A stretch of DNA of 64,000 nt from Mesostigma viride (taxonomy: Eukaryota > Streptophyta > Mesostigmatophyceae > Mesostigmatales > Mesostigmataceae): assembly GCA_009746045.1 (NCBI GenBank), contig RPFO01001995.1:1-64000 (forward strand), written 5' to 3'. The translations under genes and the position numbers were made by a program. Position 1 is the first letter of the stretch; each line of letters starts with the position of its first letter. The notes below the pieces were generated by a model that did no database searches, was not told the origin of the DNA, and worked only from the letters and a program-made list of their open reading frames with translations. This document shows, in pieces, positions 23,101 to 33,490 of this stretch.

Positions 23101-24516
23101 TGACTAGAAAAGTGTATGTGCCTGAGATGGCCATTCCCACAGTGTTACATTGTTTCCATGACGATGTGACTGCGTGTCATCCTGGTTATGCTAAGCTACT
23201 TCATGAGGTGCAGCAGAGGTTTTGGTGGCCTGGCCTTTATCAGGATGTTAAGGCCTATGTGGATTCCTGTGACTCCTGCCAGAGAAATAAGGTCAGGAAC
23301 CAAGCCACGCCCATCTTTCCCATGGCTATGCCCATTCCCCTGCGCCCTTGGATCAGTGTGACTATGGATTTTATCTGTGGTCTTCCCATGTCAGATGGTG
23401 GCAATGACAGGATCCTTGTGGTCATGGACAGGCTTCCAGGATGTGCCATCTGATTCCTTGCAATACTCATCTCACCGCTGCACAGTGTGTGGATTTGTTT
23501 ATGAAGGAGATCTACCGTCTGCACGGCATGCCTAGAGTGATCATCACTGATCAGGACCCCCTTTGGCTGTCAGGGTTTTGGAAGTCATTCTTTGACATCC
23601 TAGACACTAAGCTGGCATTCGGTGTGGCATACAGGTGTGCCAGTACTGGGGCGGTGGAGAGGATGAACAGAATTGTCAGGGAGTGTCAAAAGCACTATTG
23701 TACCACGACAACAAGGACTGGGACAAGAAGATACCTTTCATAGAGTTCGCAATCAACAACTCTCCTCTGGCTCCTCACCAGATGTCCCCCTTCGTGATCT
23801 GCAATGGCCAGTGTCCCTTGACACCATTCGACTTGGAACTGCCTGACAGAGACGCTGAAGGCCCTTTCCAGCGACGTCTTGGTTCAGTCCAGCAGTTGTT
23901 GGCTTCCTTCCAGGAGGCTCACAGCATTGTGGCTACCCAGCTGTTGAGGACACAGGACAAGTACCTGACTAACGCCTGGCAGCAAACGGTGGCCAGTCAT
24001 TCCTTTGTAGCTCCTGGGGACTTGGTGTTGTTGGAAGCCAACAGAGTGCTGCCTGAGAAGGAGCAATGCAGGAAACTGCAACCACTCTGGTTGGGTCCTT
24101 ACCCAGTGTTGGCAACCTTCCACTATGGTACAGTGGTCCAGGTCCAAGTGCCTTCTCACTGGAAGCTCAGGAATAATATTTTTCACCTAGCCCAGCTGAA
24201 GCTGTACAGGCGCAACACCTTACCAGGCAGATTGTCTGCCCCTTTGCCTTATGAATTGGATTCTGAGGGGGAGAAGATCTATGAAGTGGAGCGGTTGTTG
24301 GCTCACAGGGTGAAGGGGAAAGGTCGTACCAAACAGTTGCAGTTTAAGGTACACTGGAAGGGAGAGCTAGAGGTGACTGCTACGTGGCTGTGGTTGTCTG
24401 ATCTCACCAACAGTCACTCTGCTGTACTAGAGTATTGTCAGCGTCATGGTATCACCTTGCCTGAGTGGTATGTCATGGGCTCTGAGCGGTGTGCTCCCCT
24501 TCATAGCTCCCAGTGA
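20157..24516 (+). CDS. pol: pol polyprotein: PR, RT, RNase H, integrase, chromodomain (frameshifted as assembled)
   Basis: Entered by -1 frameshift; the first in-frame ATG is 20186. Domains in order: aspartic protease with DSGAGSN (about 20350); reverse transcriptase (about 21060-21650) with KFDLRHAFWQI and catalytic YLDD (21614-21625); RNase H (about 22030-22430) with DASQGAIGAVL and TDHRPL; integrase with an HHCC zinc finger (about 23150-23290), the DDE core (MDFICG about 23363, TDQDPLW about 23547, VERMNR about 23649); and a C-terminal chromodomain with LQFKVHWKGELE (about 24335-24370) that typically directs chromovirus integration to modified histones. Length about 1450 residues. One-base losses relative to copy 2 at about 20326, 21408, 22185, 23430 and elsewhere break the frame. 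Ends 48 bp before the third ORF. Confidence 0.9.
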
Positions 24517-24564
24517 GCACTGCTAACACCTCTTTTTGGTGTTTTGTGTCTGTGGTTGCCAGCC

Positions 24565-25824
24565 ATGGCCGACTCCCATCCTGAGGGGACACCCAGGCCA
24601 CCTGCACGAACCCAAGAGGACGTGAGGGCTACGTATGTCTTTCAGCACGACTACGCTGGCCCCAGAGCCCGGGCCCTTCGATCCAGGAAGACGCTGGGTT
24701 TGTGGAAGCCCATTTTCTCAATCTGTTCCAGCGTATGGTACATGATCAGCAACGGCACGAGCAGCGTCACGGGGCCTTGATAACCAGGTTGATTAATGTG
24801 GAGGGTCTGGTTACTCAGATGGCAGAACACTTGAGGGCTGGGCACATTCCAACTGTGGGTTCTGCTGTGCCTGCAGTTTCTGAGGCTCCAGTAGCTCAGG
24901 AGGCTATCCCCACCCCGGTGGTCTCAGTCCCCTCTCCTACGGAGGCTCCTCCACCCCCTAAGGTGGTGGTACACTTGCCCAGGTCAGCTGTCCCAACAAA
25001 ACAGGTGGAGCAGTTCTTGGACCACCGTAATTGTGCTCCTGGACAGTGCGAGTGGTGTAAATCCTTGTACACAGCCATGCAGGCATTGGATCAGACAGTG
25101 GTGGAGGAGGGTGAACTAGTACCTGAGGGTATGGTAGAGTTGGCCCTTGACTGTCTGCCCCCCAGTCTCTGTGAGATTGGGTCACCTATGGTGGCTTACA
25201 TTATGCACACCGTCTTTGCAGTGTACCCGTGGCCTTCGTTTGACATGAGGCCGGTGGAGGGCCAGGACTTGATGGAGGCTCTGCCCAGTGACCTGAGACT
25301 CGCCTTTGCAGGGCTCAAGCCAGTTGGATATTCCCAGACCTACACTGAGCTACTTGAGCAGGCTGTCAAGCAGGGAGAGTTTGACCTTACTCCGTCGTCC
25401 AACTGCTCTGTGATGTCTTGTTTTCCACACAAGGACAGCACAGTCTTTGTGGGGCTGCAGTTACCAAAGTTCCCTAACGAGCTGAGGGCCAGGCTCACAC
25501 CTTTGAGGGTGCTGGTACCCATCTTGGGCGCCAGGTGGGGGCCTATCAAGGCCTTTCTACAGCTGTGGTGGGCCTATAGCAGCTGGCTATGTCGCCATAA
25601 GACTGCCAGTGGCTGGGTCTTCGATCCCCTCCGACAGGCTGTGGTCACTCTGTCCTACCCTGCCCAGTGCAGTAGGTTTTCAGCTGAGTTGGGCAAGGCT
25701 GCTGAGACCTGCTTGGATATTCAGGTCAGCAGGAACTGGCCAGATCTGGTGTCCATGGTGGAGCATTTCCCAGTGTTTGGAACGAGGGGAAGGATATGAA
25801 GAAGGGGGATTGGTTCACTCTGTG
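24565..25824 (+). CDS. Third ORF in the env position of the chromovirus, unknown function
   Basis: Begins at ATG 24565, 48 bp after the pol stop, and ends at TGA 25822-25824; about 420 residues in the intact copy (47903-49165). I do not recognise the family. Visible features: a Pro/Arg-rich start, a helical, His/Gln-rich coiled-coil-like segment (residues about 45-90) with FQRMVHDQQRHEQRHG, a Pro/Val-rich linker, a Cys/His cluster HRNCAPGQCEWC that could bind zinc, then a globular Leu/Trp-rich C-terminal half. There is no signal peptide and no clear membrane segment, so it does not look like an envelope glycoprotein. Copy 1 has one-base losses at about 24668 and 25792. No splice signal or subgenomic promoter was identified. 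Confidence 0.75.
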
Positions 25825-26190
25825 AAGGGTTCCAGGATGGTTGGAGATGGGCTGTGGAGTGAGGTGGGGATCCAGAATGGAGGCGACCAGTTCTGATGTC
25901 CAGTCCAGATTTCCAGCAATGACAGTTCTGAGTTCATGGTAGCTTTGCAGTTGTATTATCCAGGCATGGTTGCCTGTGTGTTAGTCACTTGATGACATTT
26001 CATCTGTGGGTGAATTTGTCTTATTCAGGGTTGACATGATCAGATGATACTGAGATAGGAGGCCCTTTGGGGATGTAAAAACCCACTTGCTTGTCCCAAG
26101 AGGTGGTGGACTTCCTGTTTATTGTTGTGTTGTTTTGTGGAGGTTGTTGTTTTATTCTTCTTGGCTTCTAGGAACTGGGAGTTCCTGTCT

Positions 26191-26203
26191 TGAGGGGGAG
26201 ATA
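26191..26203 (+). promoter_or_regulatory. Polypurine tract of chromovirus copy 1
   Basis: TGAGGGGGAGATA lies immediately before the 3' LTR, the expected place and composition for the plus-strand primer. The same tract in copy 2 is at about 47525-47536 on the minus strand. Confidence 0.8.
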
Positions 26204-26910
26204 TATAACAACCAAATGTTACATCCAAAGTTTTCCTACTGATGAATCTTATTATGAGTTCTTTAGGACAATTATTTGAGAAGTTAGGAGGCTTCGACGT
26301 CTGATAGATATTGGGCCTGCTGAGATCTGTCGAATCTATTGTTCTACCCTCATTGGTCGTGGCCTGATCCACGTAGGGTACTTTGCATGGTGTTGTTTAG
26401 TCAGTCATAGATTCTCTGCAGTACCGTTGTACCTGGTGGATTTGGTTCCAGGTCATTGAGATTTCGTATGTGCTGGCTTTGTGTTGACAGTGTGGAGGAT
26501 TCGGAGGCTAAGATCTTATCTTGAGTGATCCTCACTTTTGATTGGTCCTTCCGGGTTAGGGTTGGATGGATGCTGCGTGCACGATGACTTTTATCCTGTT
26601 TGGGGCGGCCGTGCATGCGTGCGTACGTGGGAGCTAAAGCTATGGTGTAATTCAAGGGTTTCCTTGTTTCATCAATCAAACAACCCTTGCCAAAAGTCAA
26701 CTATAACTTCAACAGATAGTCGACTTGGATATAACTTGTCTGTTGTGTCTAACAAGGGTGGGGACTCATTCCCTTAACTGTTGAAGATCCATCTTCATTG
26801 CTTCTCTGGACGTGAAGTTATCTGTCGCGACTCCAACCCAGGTATAAAGATCTTTTCACGCTAATGTTGATACTGAGGCTGTTGCAAACACAACATTTTT
26901 AGTCGTTACA
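26204..26910 (+). repeat. 3' LTR of chromovirus copy 1
   Basis: 707 bp. It differs from the 5' LTR by TGTAAC to TATAAC at its start, a short GACA insertion near 26485 and a few substitutions. It is followed by the duplicated target ATGGC. Confidence 0.95.
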
Positions 26911-27109
26911 ATGGCCTATAGTACATTCTAAGCTACTTCCTGCAAGGGTGGGAATGTAATTAAGCAACACTTGCTCTAGGGCACCTGCACCACCCAGAGT
27001 CTCGGGCAACACCCAGCTAAGGGGAGCTCGTCATAGGTGGGGAAGATCAGCATAGCTATACAAGAGCTAGGGCATGGCTTCTCAGCAGATATACGATGAG
27101 CAATATACG

Positions 27110-28506
27110 ATGAGCAAACGCTTATCGACGCAACGCAGCCTGGCGGCTGCGCTCGGCAATGAAAATACGTCTGCAGCTCCGGCTGCAGCTTTGCCCTCAG
27201 GTCCGGCGGGCAGTGATGACACTAATCGCGCACTGGTGGTCGTCCAGCACCCTCACGGGCTTCCTGCCTCGCCCTCAGCCTCGCCTGAGCCAAAACGCAG
27301 CCGCCCAACCGAACCGAGCTGGTCTGAGCGCGACTTTGACGTTGACGGGTTATTTTCCCCCTTCGACGATGCCAGACCCAGCTTTTTCGACATGCCACCC
27401 ATCAAGATCCTGGAGCTCGTGTTGTATGGGTCATACGCCTCCATTTTCGACCTGTGCCAGCGCCTTCGACACCATTGCCGCCTCCGCACTGGACCTGACG
27501 GCCGGTTCACTATGCGACAACATGCTGAGAACCTGGCCAGCTGGTCTCGCCCCCGTCTTCAGCTCGCCGCCCTCTTTTCCATCCTTCAGCGCTCTGTCAC
27601 GGACCTCTGGACCCCCTCCCCCTTGACCGAATCCACCTTCCTCCTCCACCTCCAAGCAACCATCTCACAGCACGTGACGCCCCTAGCCGCAGATGTGGCG
27701 GCAATGGGCGGCACGCTGGCTGCTGAGCTCCCCACCATCTCCACCGCCACTTCCACCCTCCTCGCCTCCTCCACCGCCACCCCCCCCACCTCCGACGCCA
27801 TCACCGCCCAGCTCCGCGCGACATCGCCCAGCGTCTTAAGCTAGGACAACGCCATCGCTATCGAGGTTCTGCAGAACACCGCAGGCCTCACCGCCCAGGC
27901 GGTGAAGGACATTGCCGCCAAGCCAGCCCCGGCTGGCCTGGCCGGCGATGCTCCTCCCATCACCACCTGGGCGGACATGCTTAAGCAACATACCACCTCC
28001 ACCACCTCCGCCGTCGCAGCCCAGCTCCAACGGCAGACGCTTGACCTCCGCGAGGAGGCCGAGCTCGCCAAGCGCAGCCTCAACGTCATTGTCAAGAACT
28101 TCACCATGGAGGAAGGTGAGAATTCCGAGAAGCTTATGCGTGCGTTTGAGAGAGAAATCCTTGGTCGCATGGGCCTTAACGGTGAGATCGAGCTGGCCGC
28201 CCACCGCCTTCCCCGCGCGCGGGGTAAGGCAGGGCCGTCCCCGCTCCTTCTCACCTTTAAGACCCCGGCGGACAAGATTTCTTTTCTCAGACCCCGCAAG
28301 CGGCTCGAGAAGACTCTCTTCACCCTTGATTACGACTTGACCCTGGCGCAGCAACAACGGCGACGGGAGCTATGGCCGACCTACCTCCAGCTCCGGCAGA
28401 CCAAGGCGGGGAGCCGGTGTACTGGAAGGGGGCGGCCATCTACGTCGGCCACAAGCCCTGGCAGGCGACCCCCGCGGCCCCAACGACTCGAGACGCCTCA
28501 GCTTAG
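27110..28506 (+). pseudogene. LINE ORF1 (first family), two open blocks
   Basis: ATG 27110 to a stop at 27841-27843, then open again 27902-28506 in another frame. The break is an extra CTAG after RLK in the coiled coil, shared with the copy at 61159. The second block shows SLNVIVKNFTMEEGEN, the RRM-like region with FLRPRKRLEKTLFTLD and the QQQRRRELWPTYLQLRQTK motif of ORF1 C-terminal domains. ORF1 proteins of this kind bind RNA and chaperone reverse transcription. Not translatable as one chain here. Confidence 0.75.
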
Positions 28507-28521
28507 GGGAATACAGCAGTA

Positions 28522-29016
28522 GGCCGGGCCCTGACTTCAAATGTTCCGCCGTCCAAGCCAAGTGTGTGACACTTTTTCGCTATTTTCGCAAAAAAAAAAT
28601 AAAATTTCGCACGAGTTCGCGTGATTTTCGCGTGATTTTCGCAAAATTTTCACACATTTTCGCACGATTTCGCACGATTTCGCACAATTTTGCATGATTT
28701 CGCACAATTTCGCATGGATTTCAACCAAGGGTCGTTTTGGGGAGTGACGTTTGACAAAATTTCGCATGAATTCACACACGTTGTGCACATCAAAATTTTT
28801 TACCGTCGACATTTTTCACATGAAATTTCGCACAATTTCAGCAAATTTCGCACAAATTCGCACGATTTCAGCAAATTTCACACGATTTCAGCAAATTTCG
28901 CACAATTTCGCACGATTTCGCACGACGAATCACTCTGCAGAGTGACGATCGTCGAAAAAGTCAAAAAAACGACCAAAAGTGTCACACTTTTCGGAACATT
29001 TGAAGTGGGCCCGGCC
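28522..29016. mobile_element. Non-autonomous inverted-repeat DNA element (MITE), 495 bp
   Basis: Ends are inverted repeats: GGCCGGGCCC, then ACTTCAAATGTTCCG, then AAGTGTGACACTTTT-like arms on both sides. A 4-bp direct repeat AGTA flanks it (28518-28521 and 29017-29020). The interior consists of many TTTCGCAC or CGCACGATT repeats. It contains no coding sequence. The superfamily is uncertain. Confidence 0.75.
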
Positions 29017-29058
29017 AGTAGTAGTGTAGAATAGATAGACCGTGGCCATGTACATTCC

Positions 29059-29146
29059 GGTCGGATTCATTTGCAGATCGCGTTTTCCGCGTTTTCCGCG
29101 GCCCGGCACTGAACGCAAAGGTTTTCACCTTTGCGGAGTGTCTGAT
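29059..29146 (+). mobile_element. SINE-like fragment, 5'-truncated
   Basis: Matches the 3' part of the pair at 30207-30478 (GGATTCATTTGCAGATCGCG, then TTTTCACCTTTGCGG and ATCAGAAT) in the opposite orientation. It is flanked by TGTACAT on both sides, interrupting the half-LINE 3' region. Confidence 0.6.
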
Positions 29147-29555
29147 CAGAATGTACATGTACGCCTCCTAGAGGCACTACCCCAGCTAAGCCACGCGCTT
29201 TATTTAATCATGTACATGTGTGCCTATGATGAGCCACCCTCCAGATTATGCCTAGCTTTATTTAGCTATGTTGTGCCCATGTGAGGGAGTAACTCTCTGC
29301 TGAGACGCCATGCCCTAGCTTTTTTGCATAGCTATGCTGATCTTCCCCCCCATGACAGGCTCCCCCTTCGCTGGGCATAGCTTGAAGATCATGGGGATGC
29401 AAGTGCCCTGGTGCACCTAGAGCAAGGGTCCTTTACATTCCCACCCTTGCAGGAAGTAGCTTAGAATGTATGATAGGCCATATGCCCCTTCTCTGGGCTA
29501 TGTGCTACATGTACTCCCAACGGAGTAATTTTCCTAATTAATTGATTAATTAATT

Positions 29556-29985
29556 CTCAGCAGAGAGTGACTCCCTGCATGGGCACTGCATAATTAAATA
29601 AAGCTAGGCATCATCTGGAGTGTGGCTCATCATCATAGGCACACATGTACATGACTAAAATGCTAGGCTACAGCCGGTATAGTGCATGTAGTAGGCAGGC
29701 ATGTACAAGGCCACGGGCTTAACTATTCCACACTACTGCTGCTGTATTCCCCTAGGCTGGGGCTTCTGGAGTCGCTGGGGCCGCGGTGGTCGAGGGGGTC
29801 GCATGCCAGGGCTTGTGGCCGACGTAGATGGCCGCCCCCTTCCAGTACACCGGCTGGCCCGCCTTGGTCTGCCGGAGCTGGAGGTAGGTCGGCCATAGCT
29901 CCCGTCGCCGTTGTTGCTGCGCCAGGGTCAAGTCGTCGTCCACGGTGAAGTGAGTCCTCTCGAGCCGCTTGCGGCGTCTGAGAAA
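29556..29985 (-). mobile_element. Half-LINE 3' fragment (ORF1 C-terminus + 3' region)
   Basis: The minus strand from 29985 encodes the ORF1 C-terminal domain (LTLAQQQRRRELWPTYLQL motif, about 29930-29880, to about 29760), then the 3' region. It abuts the tail of the + strand half-LINE at 29555, so the two sit tail to tail. Confidence 0.7.
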
Positions 29986-30204
29986 CGTGTAGCCTTGTGC
30001 ATTGAAATTATGGCTGGCTTACGTGTAGAGCGACTAGATGACCTAGACGGTGGGGCCGGAAACAGCATGCTTGATCAGGGCGTGTGTTTCGAGCCTAACT
30101 GGCCGGGAGTGTCTAGTGGTGAGCACCATTGCTGCGATCGCTCTCCCACCATTTACGAGGAAATACCCGCAAATGGAAAACCACTGAAAAGGTCTAGCTA
30201 GTCA
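29983..30204 (+). repeat. Repeat shared with the CACTA interior
   Basis: About 220 bp that closely matches 55783-56000 (shared GAAATTATGGCTGGCTTACG, GGCCGGGAGTGTCTAGTGGT and CCATTTACGAGGAAATACCC). A third partial copy lies in reverse at 56600-56717. Confidence 0.75.
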
Positions 30205-30206
30205 TA

Positions 30207-30478
30207 TTTGTTGTATTCTGATTTGGCACGCCGCAAAGGTGAAAACCATTTGCGGTTAGTGCTGGTCCGCGGTCTGCAAATGAATCCAGGCCGGAATCGA
30301 ACTGGGGACCTCTCGCACCAACTTTTTGCTGACTATTCTGATTTGGCACGCCGCAAAGGTGCCGAAAACCATTTGCGTTCAGTGCCGGTCCGCGGAAAAC
30401 GCGGAAAAACGCGATCTGCAAATGAATCCAGGCCGGAATCGAACTGGGGACCTCTCGCACCAATTTTGCTGACTATAG
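30207..30478 (-). mobile_element. Tandem pair of tRNA-derived SINE-like units
   Basis: Two copies, starting 120 bp apart (30214 and 30334). On the minus strand each contains AGTTCGATTCC, very close to the polymerase III B box of tRNA genes, in a T-arm-like setting (CCAG/CCGG stem). I do not find a convincing A box or a foldable tRNA, so this is not a functional tRNA gene. Confidence 0.5.
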
Positions 30479-30750
30479 GACGGACGTCTCCGGATCCTAG
30501 GGCATCGCCAACTGACACCTACAGTCATCCGCAAAAGTTCTCCTTTCCGGGGAGTGATGCAAGCCTTTCGGATTTGGTACTAGATAAATCATCGAGATCT
30601 GTGTGTAGGAGTACTACACACGTGTCTGCACTCAAGACTTGTTCAGTCTCGAACCGTGAGACGGGCTGAACACGGCTGGAACCTTCTTGAGAAGGGGGCG
30701 TAGCCGGTACTATCGAAATCAGCCAAGCGTATGTGTAGCGTATATATACC
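30479..30750. other. Unassigned stretch
   Basis: No gene or known repeat recognised. It contains TATATATACC just before the LINE-2 insertion. Confidence 0.3.
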
Positions 30751-31152
30751 TACGGCGACGTCGGGCACCATCGTGTGGTGCCCTTTGTCCTGGAGGAGTT
30801 TGGGGCCATGGGGCCCCTGACCTCCGCCTTCTTCAAGGAGTGTTGCCGGCTCCGGGAGGACCGGCTGGACCTGGAGGGCCAGCGGGCCCCATGGTCGGCG
30901 CGGACCTGGACGTCATATTGGCGTCAGCGCTTGTCGGTGGCGCTGACTCGGGCCATGGCTGACATCATGCTCCGCCGTACGCGGGCTGATTTTGCGGTGC
31001 AGCAGGGCTATTAGGTTCCTCCCGTTAGGCGTTTCCATTGGTCTTATCGTAGTATAGAGCTTTGACATGGCTCTGTATATAGGTTCATAGCTGGGCGTTT
31101 GCTTTGGTTTGAGTGATTTCACTCTGCTGTAAGTAATTATATTTTTAATATA
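30751..31152 (+). mobile_element. LINE-2 3' end (C-terminal coding + 3' UTR)
   Basis: Open frame 30751-31014 encoding the C-terminus of a LINE-2 protein (VVPFVLEEFGAMGPLTSAFF to ADFAVQQGY, stop 31012-31014). The 3' UTR has the GAGTGATTTCACTC inverted repeat and TTTTTAATATATATTCCTA. 5'-truncated. Confidence 0.8.
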
Positions 31153-31322
31153 TATTCCTAGCATAGCAGCAGGGCTATTAGGTTCCTCCCGTTAGGCGTT
31201 TCCATTGGTCTTATCGTAGTATAGAGCTTTGACATGGCTCTGTATATAGGTTTATAGCTGGGCGTTTGCTTTGGTTTGAGTGATTTCACTCTGCTGTAAG
31301 TAATTATATTTTTAATATATAT
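31153..31322 (+). mobile_element. Second, shorter LINE-2 3' end in tandem
   Basis: Starts at GCAGCAGGGCTATTAGG, the last codons of the same LINE, and repeats the whole 3' UTR to TTTTTAATATATAT. It directly follows the previous copy in the same orientation. Confidence 0.8.
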
Positions 31323-32055
31323 AGCTGACTATAGTCATATTTGATGTATGCATGTGCATAGTCTTCTTCAAGCGTCGCGGAAGTGCATCATGGATGCATA
31401 CAACAATACAATTGATATTCATGACAAGGCACATCAAGCTAGTTGCCTGTCAATCCCCGTGGCATGCACAAAGAAAATATACCGTTGAACTGCCTTCCTG
31501 CCCAGGAACTACCAAATTGACAAGCTAACCGGTCTCCTCAGCATTTAGTCCAATCAGCCTGTATTGTTGGATGCAACCGGTTGAATTTGAACTATAAGAA
31601 GCACTGGGAAGAGACACTGCTGATGCTGCGATTCCCGCCATGCTGCTGCCGCCATGCCGAACATACTAGCGCCCACATTGGCATTCTTAGCTACAGCAGG
31701 CACAGACTAGATCCTCTGCATATACAGGTGCCTTCAACAAGAGGTGAGCATGTCTTGCCCTGGCCTTGCCACAGCCATGCCTGGTGATCGATCTGTGGTG
31801 GGTCAATCAATCTCAACAACAAACTGCATCCCTTCGGTCACAGTGGCTCAGGACAACGACAACCAGCAGGCGCGACCGGCGCACTACCGGCTGGACTATA
31901 CCGGAGGAGTCCCGATGGATTAGATACAGATGCCAGCATGACTTTTGGCGCCCATCCGTACGTGATGCCATCCGCTCCAGCTTTGGCAAGGGTGACCCCT
32001 TGCTGCCTGACTTCCTTAGATTTTCCCCTCATTTTCTTCCCTTCAGTTATTCGCT
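31323..32055. other. Unassigned stretch downstream of mS33
   Basis: No gene recognised. Its right part is the 3' flank of the mS33 gene on the minus strand. Confidence 0.3.
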
Positions 32056-33490
32056 TCACTTCTTCCCGACCGCTTTCTTGGACCGCTTGCCCTCTCCCTT
32101 CTTGGGTGCACCCTTCCCTCGCTGCTTCATCACGCGGATCTTGGCCAGGCGGCTGCCAGGGACACACGCAGGCAAGCAGGGGTGTGCGCGCACGGCACAC
32201 ATCAGACAGCAAATTAATACATCACCAGCGTGTGGGACATGGGAAGTGCATGGCACGAGGAGCACCTGCTGCATGGCAAATGCCAGGGCGCTACTCGCAA
32301 ACAGGGATTTGCACACCTGGTAGATGGCGAACGTGCACATTGCCAGGCTATTTGTAACCCCTCCACCGAGGCATGTTGCGAATGCAGACGATACGCTTCG
32401 CGCTCACAGAGCAAAGGGAGGAGATCTGGTACCCTGTCCCCCAGAAGCTTGTTTCAAGCAGCCTTTAATAACAGCTTCTGTAAAGGCCAGCAGACACGTT
32501 GGCATGCCAGCGTTTCCAGTAAGGGCCTTGGCCCCGCTTTCACATGCTAGTTGGAGACGGAATTCGGCATGTGCTCATCATTTATCAAGGGGCCATATGT
32601 CGCACAGGAGGGGCCCTGGAAAAGACCAGAAACCCGCCACAGGGAAGGGGAGTTTTCCAATGTGGTTAAGACTCTAGGGGGCACGTGGGAGGGGCAGGGG
32701 AGCAGTACGGCAGATGGACACAGGGCGGTAAGGGAAGGGGCGGGATGGAGCGAGTACAACACCGGCCGGGTTACGTGGAGTGGTGGCAAGGAAGGCTGCC
32801 GCGAGACACGCATCACACTTTCCGTCGGTTCACAAAGACGTCCTGATTTATCAAACGATGGTACAGTGAGGAAGCTGATCCCATTTTCATTGGGCTTGTA
32901 GTTTTCAGGTACTAGTTTTCAGTTTGCTTTTCTATGGTGGGTTGACCTGCGGGGTCAGCACATTGGCTTGTGCCTACCAAGAGGGTGAGGGCCTATGCGG
33001 CTAGTTAGTACAGCATCTGCGGGATGCCAGGAATATGGCAGGTAATGTCTTACTGAGCATCAATGCCTTACTGAGCATCATAGGGGAAGGCAACATCATC
33101 AGGAGAAGACCTTGGTAAGAAAGGGGCAGGCTTTTAAAATAGGCGCAGTTCTATCTTTAACACGGCTGCATGTCCAACTGCTTGTGGAGTGAACGGCTTG
33201 TGCGACCACTGTGCATCCGAGAAGGATCGGTAAAGAAAACGATGCAAAACTATGAAGTTGTTGGACATAAGAGATGTCTGGAGGACGTGAAGTACTTACG
33301 TTTCCTCGTCGGGATCCTGAAAACCAGGGTCGTGGACCTGTACAGGCTCGGGATACCAGCTGGCAATTTGCGCCCCTTTCAACGCTTTCATTAACAGCTT
33401 GCGACCTGACCGCTGGCCATCGGGAATAACGTTTCCGAAAATGCGAGCCGATGCCTCGGCAATTTGCTTGGCTGGAAATGTAAAGGGCAT
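32056..33490 (-). CDS. MRPS33: Mitochondrial small ribosomal subunit protein mS33, two exons
   Basis: Nuclear gene for a small structural protein of the mitochondrial ribosome small subunit. Exon 1 is 33490-33300 (ATG 33490) and exon 2 is 32152-32056 (TGA), 95 residues in all, close to the usual length in plants. The donor reads GAAAC|GTAAGT and the acceptor GGCAG|CCGCC; the split Thr codon (AC|C) restores the frame. Family features: ARIFGNVIPDGQRSGRKLL near the N-terminus, ASWYP, and the basic tail KQRGKGAPKKGEGKR typical of plant mS33. The 1147-bp intron holds nothing recognisable. The short N-terminus before ARIFG may suffice as an import signal. An alternative acceptor TTTCCAG|CC at about 33472 would imply an upstream exon, but the ATG at 33490 gives a natural length. 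Confidence 0.85.

Larger units (their letters stand above)
17491..26910 (+). mobile_element. Ty3/gypsy chromovirus, copy 1, complete, 9420 bp
   Basis: Two LTRs (17491-18193 and 26204-26910) begin TGTAACAACC (TATAACAACC in the 3' one) and end AGTCGTTACA. A 5-bp target duplication ATGGC flanks them. Order: LTR, PBS, gag, -1 frameshift signal, pol (PR-RT-RNaseH-IN-chromodomain), a third ORF, polypurine tract, LTR. The LTRs differ by only a few substitutions and one short indel in what I compared, so the insertion is young. The reading frames carry scattered single-base deletions relative to copy 2. Confidence 0.95.
17412..27088 (-). mobile_element. Half-LINE 3' fragment split by chromovirus copy 1
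   Basis: The tail and hairpin side is at 17412-17490 and the remainder at 26911-27088, read on the minus strand. The two halves rejoin at the 5-bp duplication ATGGC, giving the same sequence as 12715-12960. 5'-truncated at about 27088. Confidence 0.75.
27089..29555 (+). mobile_element. Half-LINE element carrying a MITE and a SINE-like insertion
   Basis: ORF1 (27110-28510) is followed by the 3' region 29017-29526, an ACTCC-CAAC-GGAGT hairpin (29513-29526) and a TTAATT-rich tail (29534-29555). No RT sequence is present. The 495-bp element at 28522-29016 separates ORF1 from the 3' region, and a short SINE-like piece sits at about 29060-29145. The 5' leader is replaced by a repeated ATACGATGAGCA. 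Confidence 0.7.

Noticed and set aside
30207-30478. Functional tRNA genes
   Set aside because: Only a B-box-like T-arm is visible; no complete cloverleaf, no A box and a mismatched T stem.
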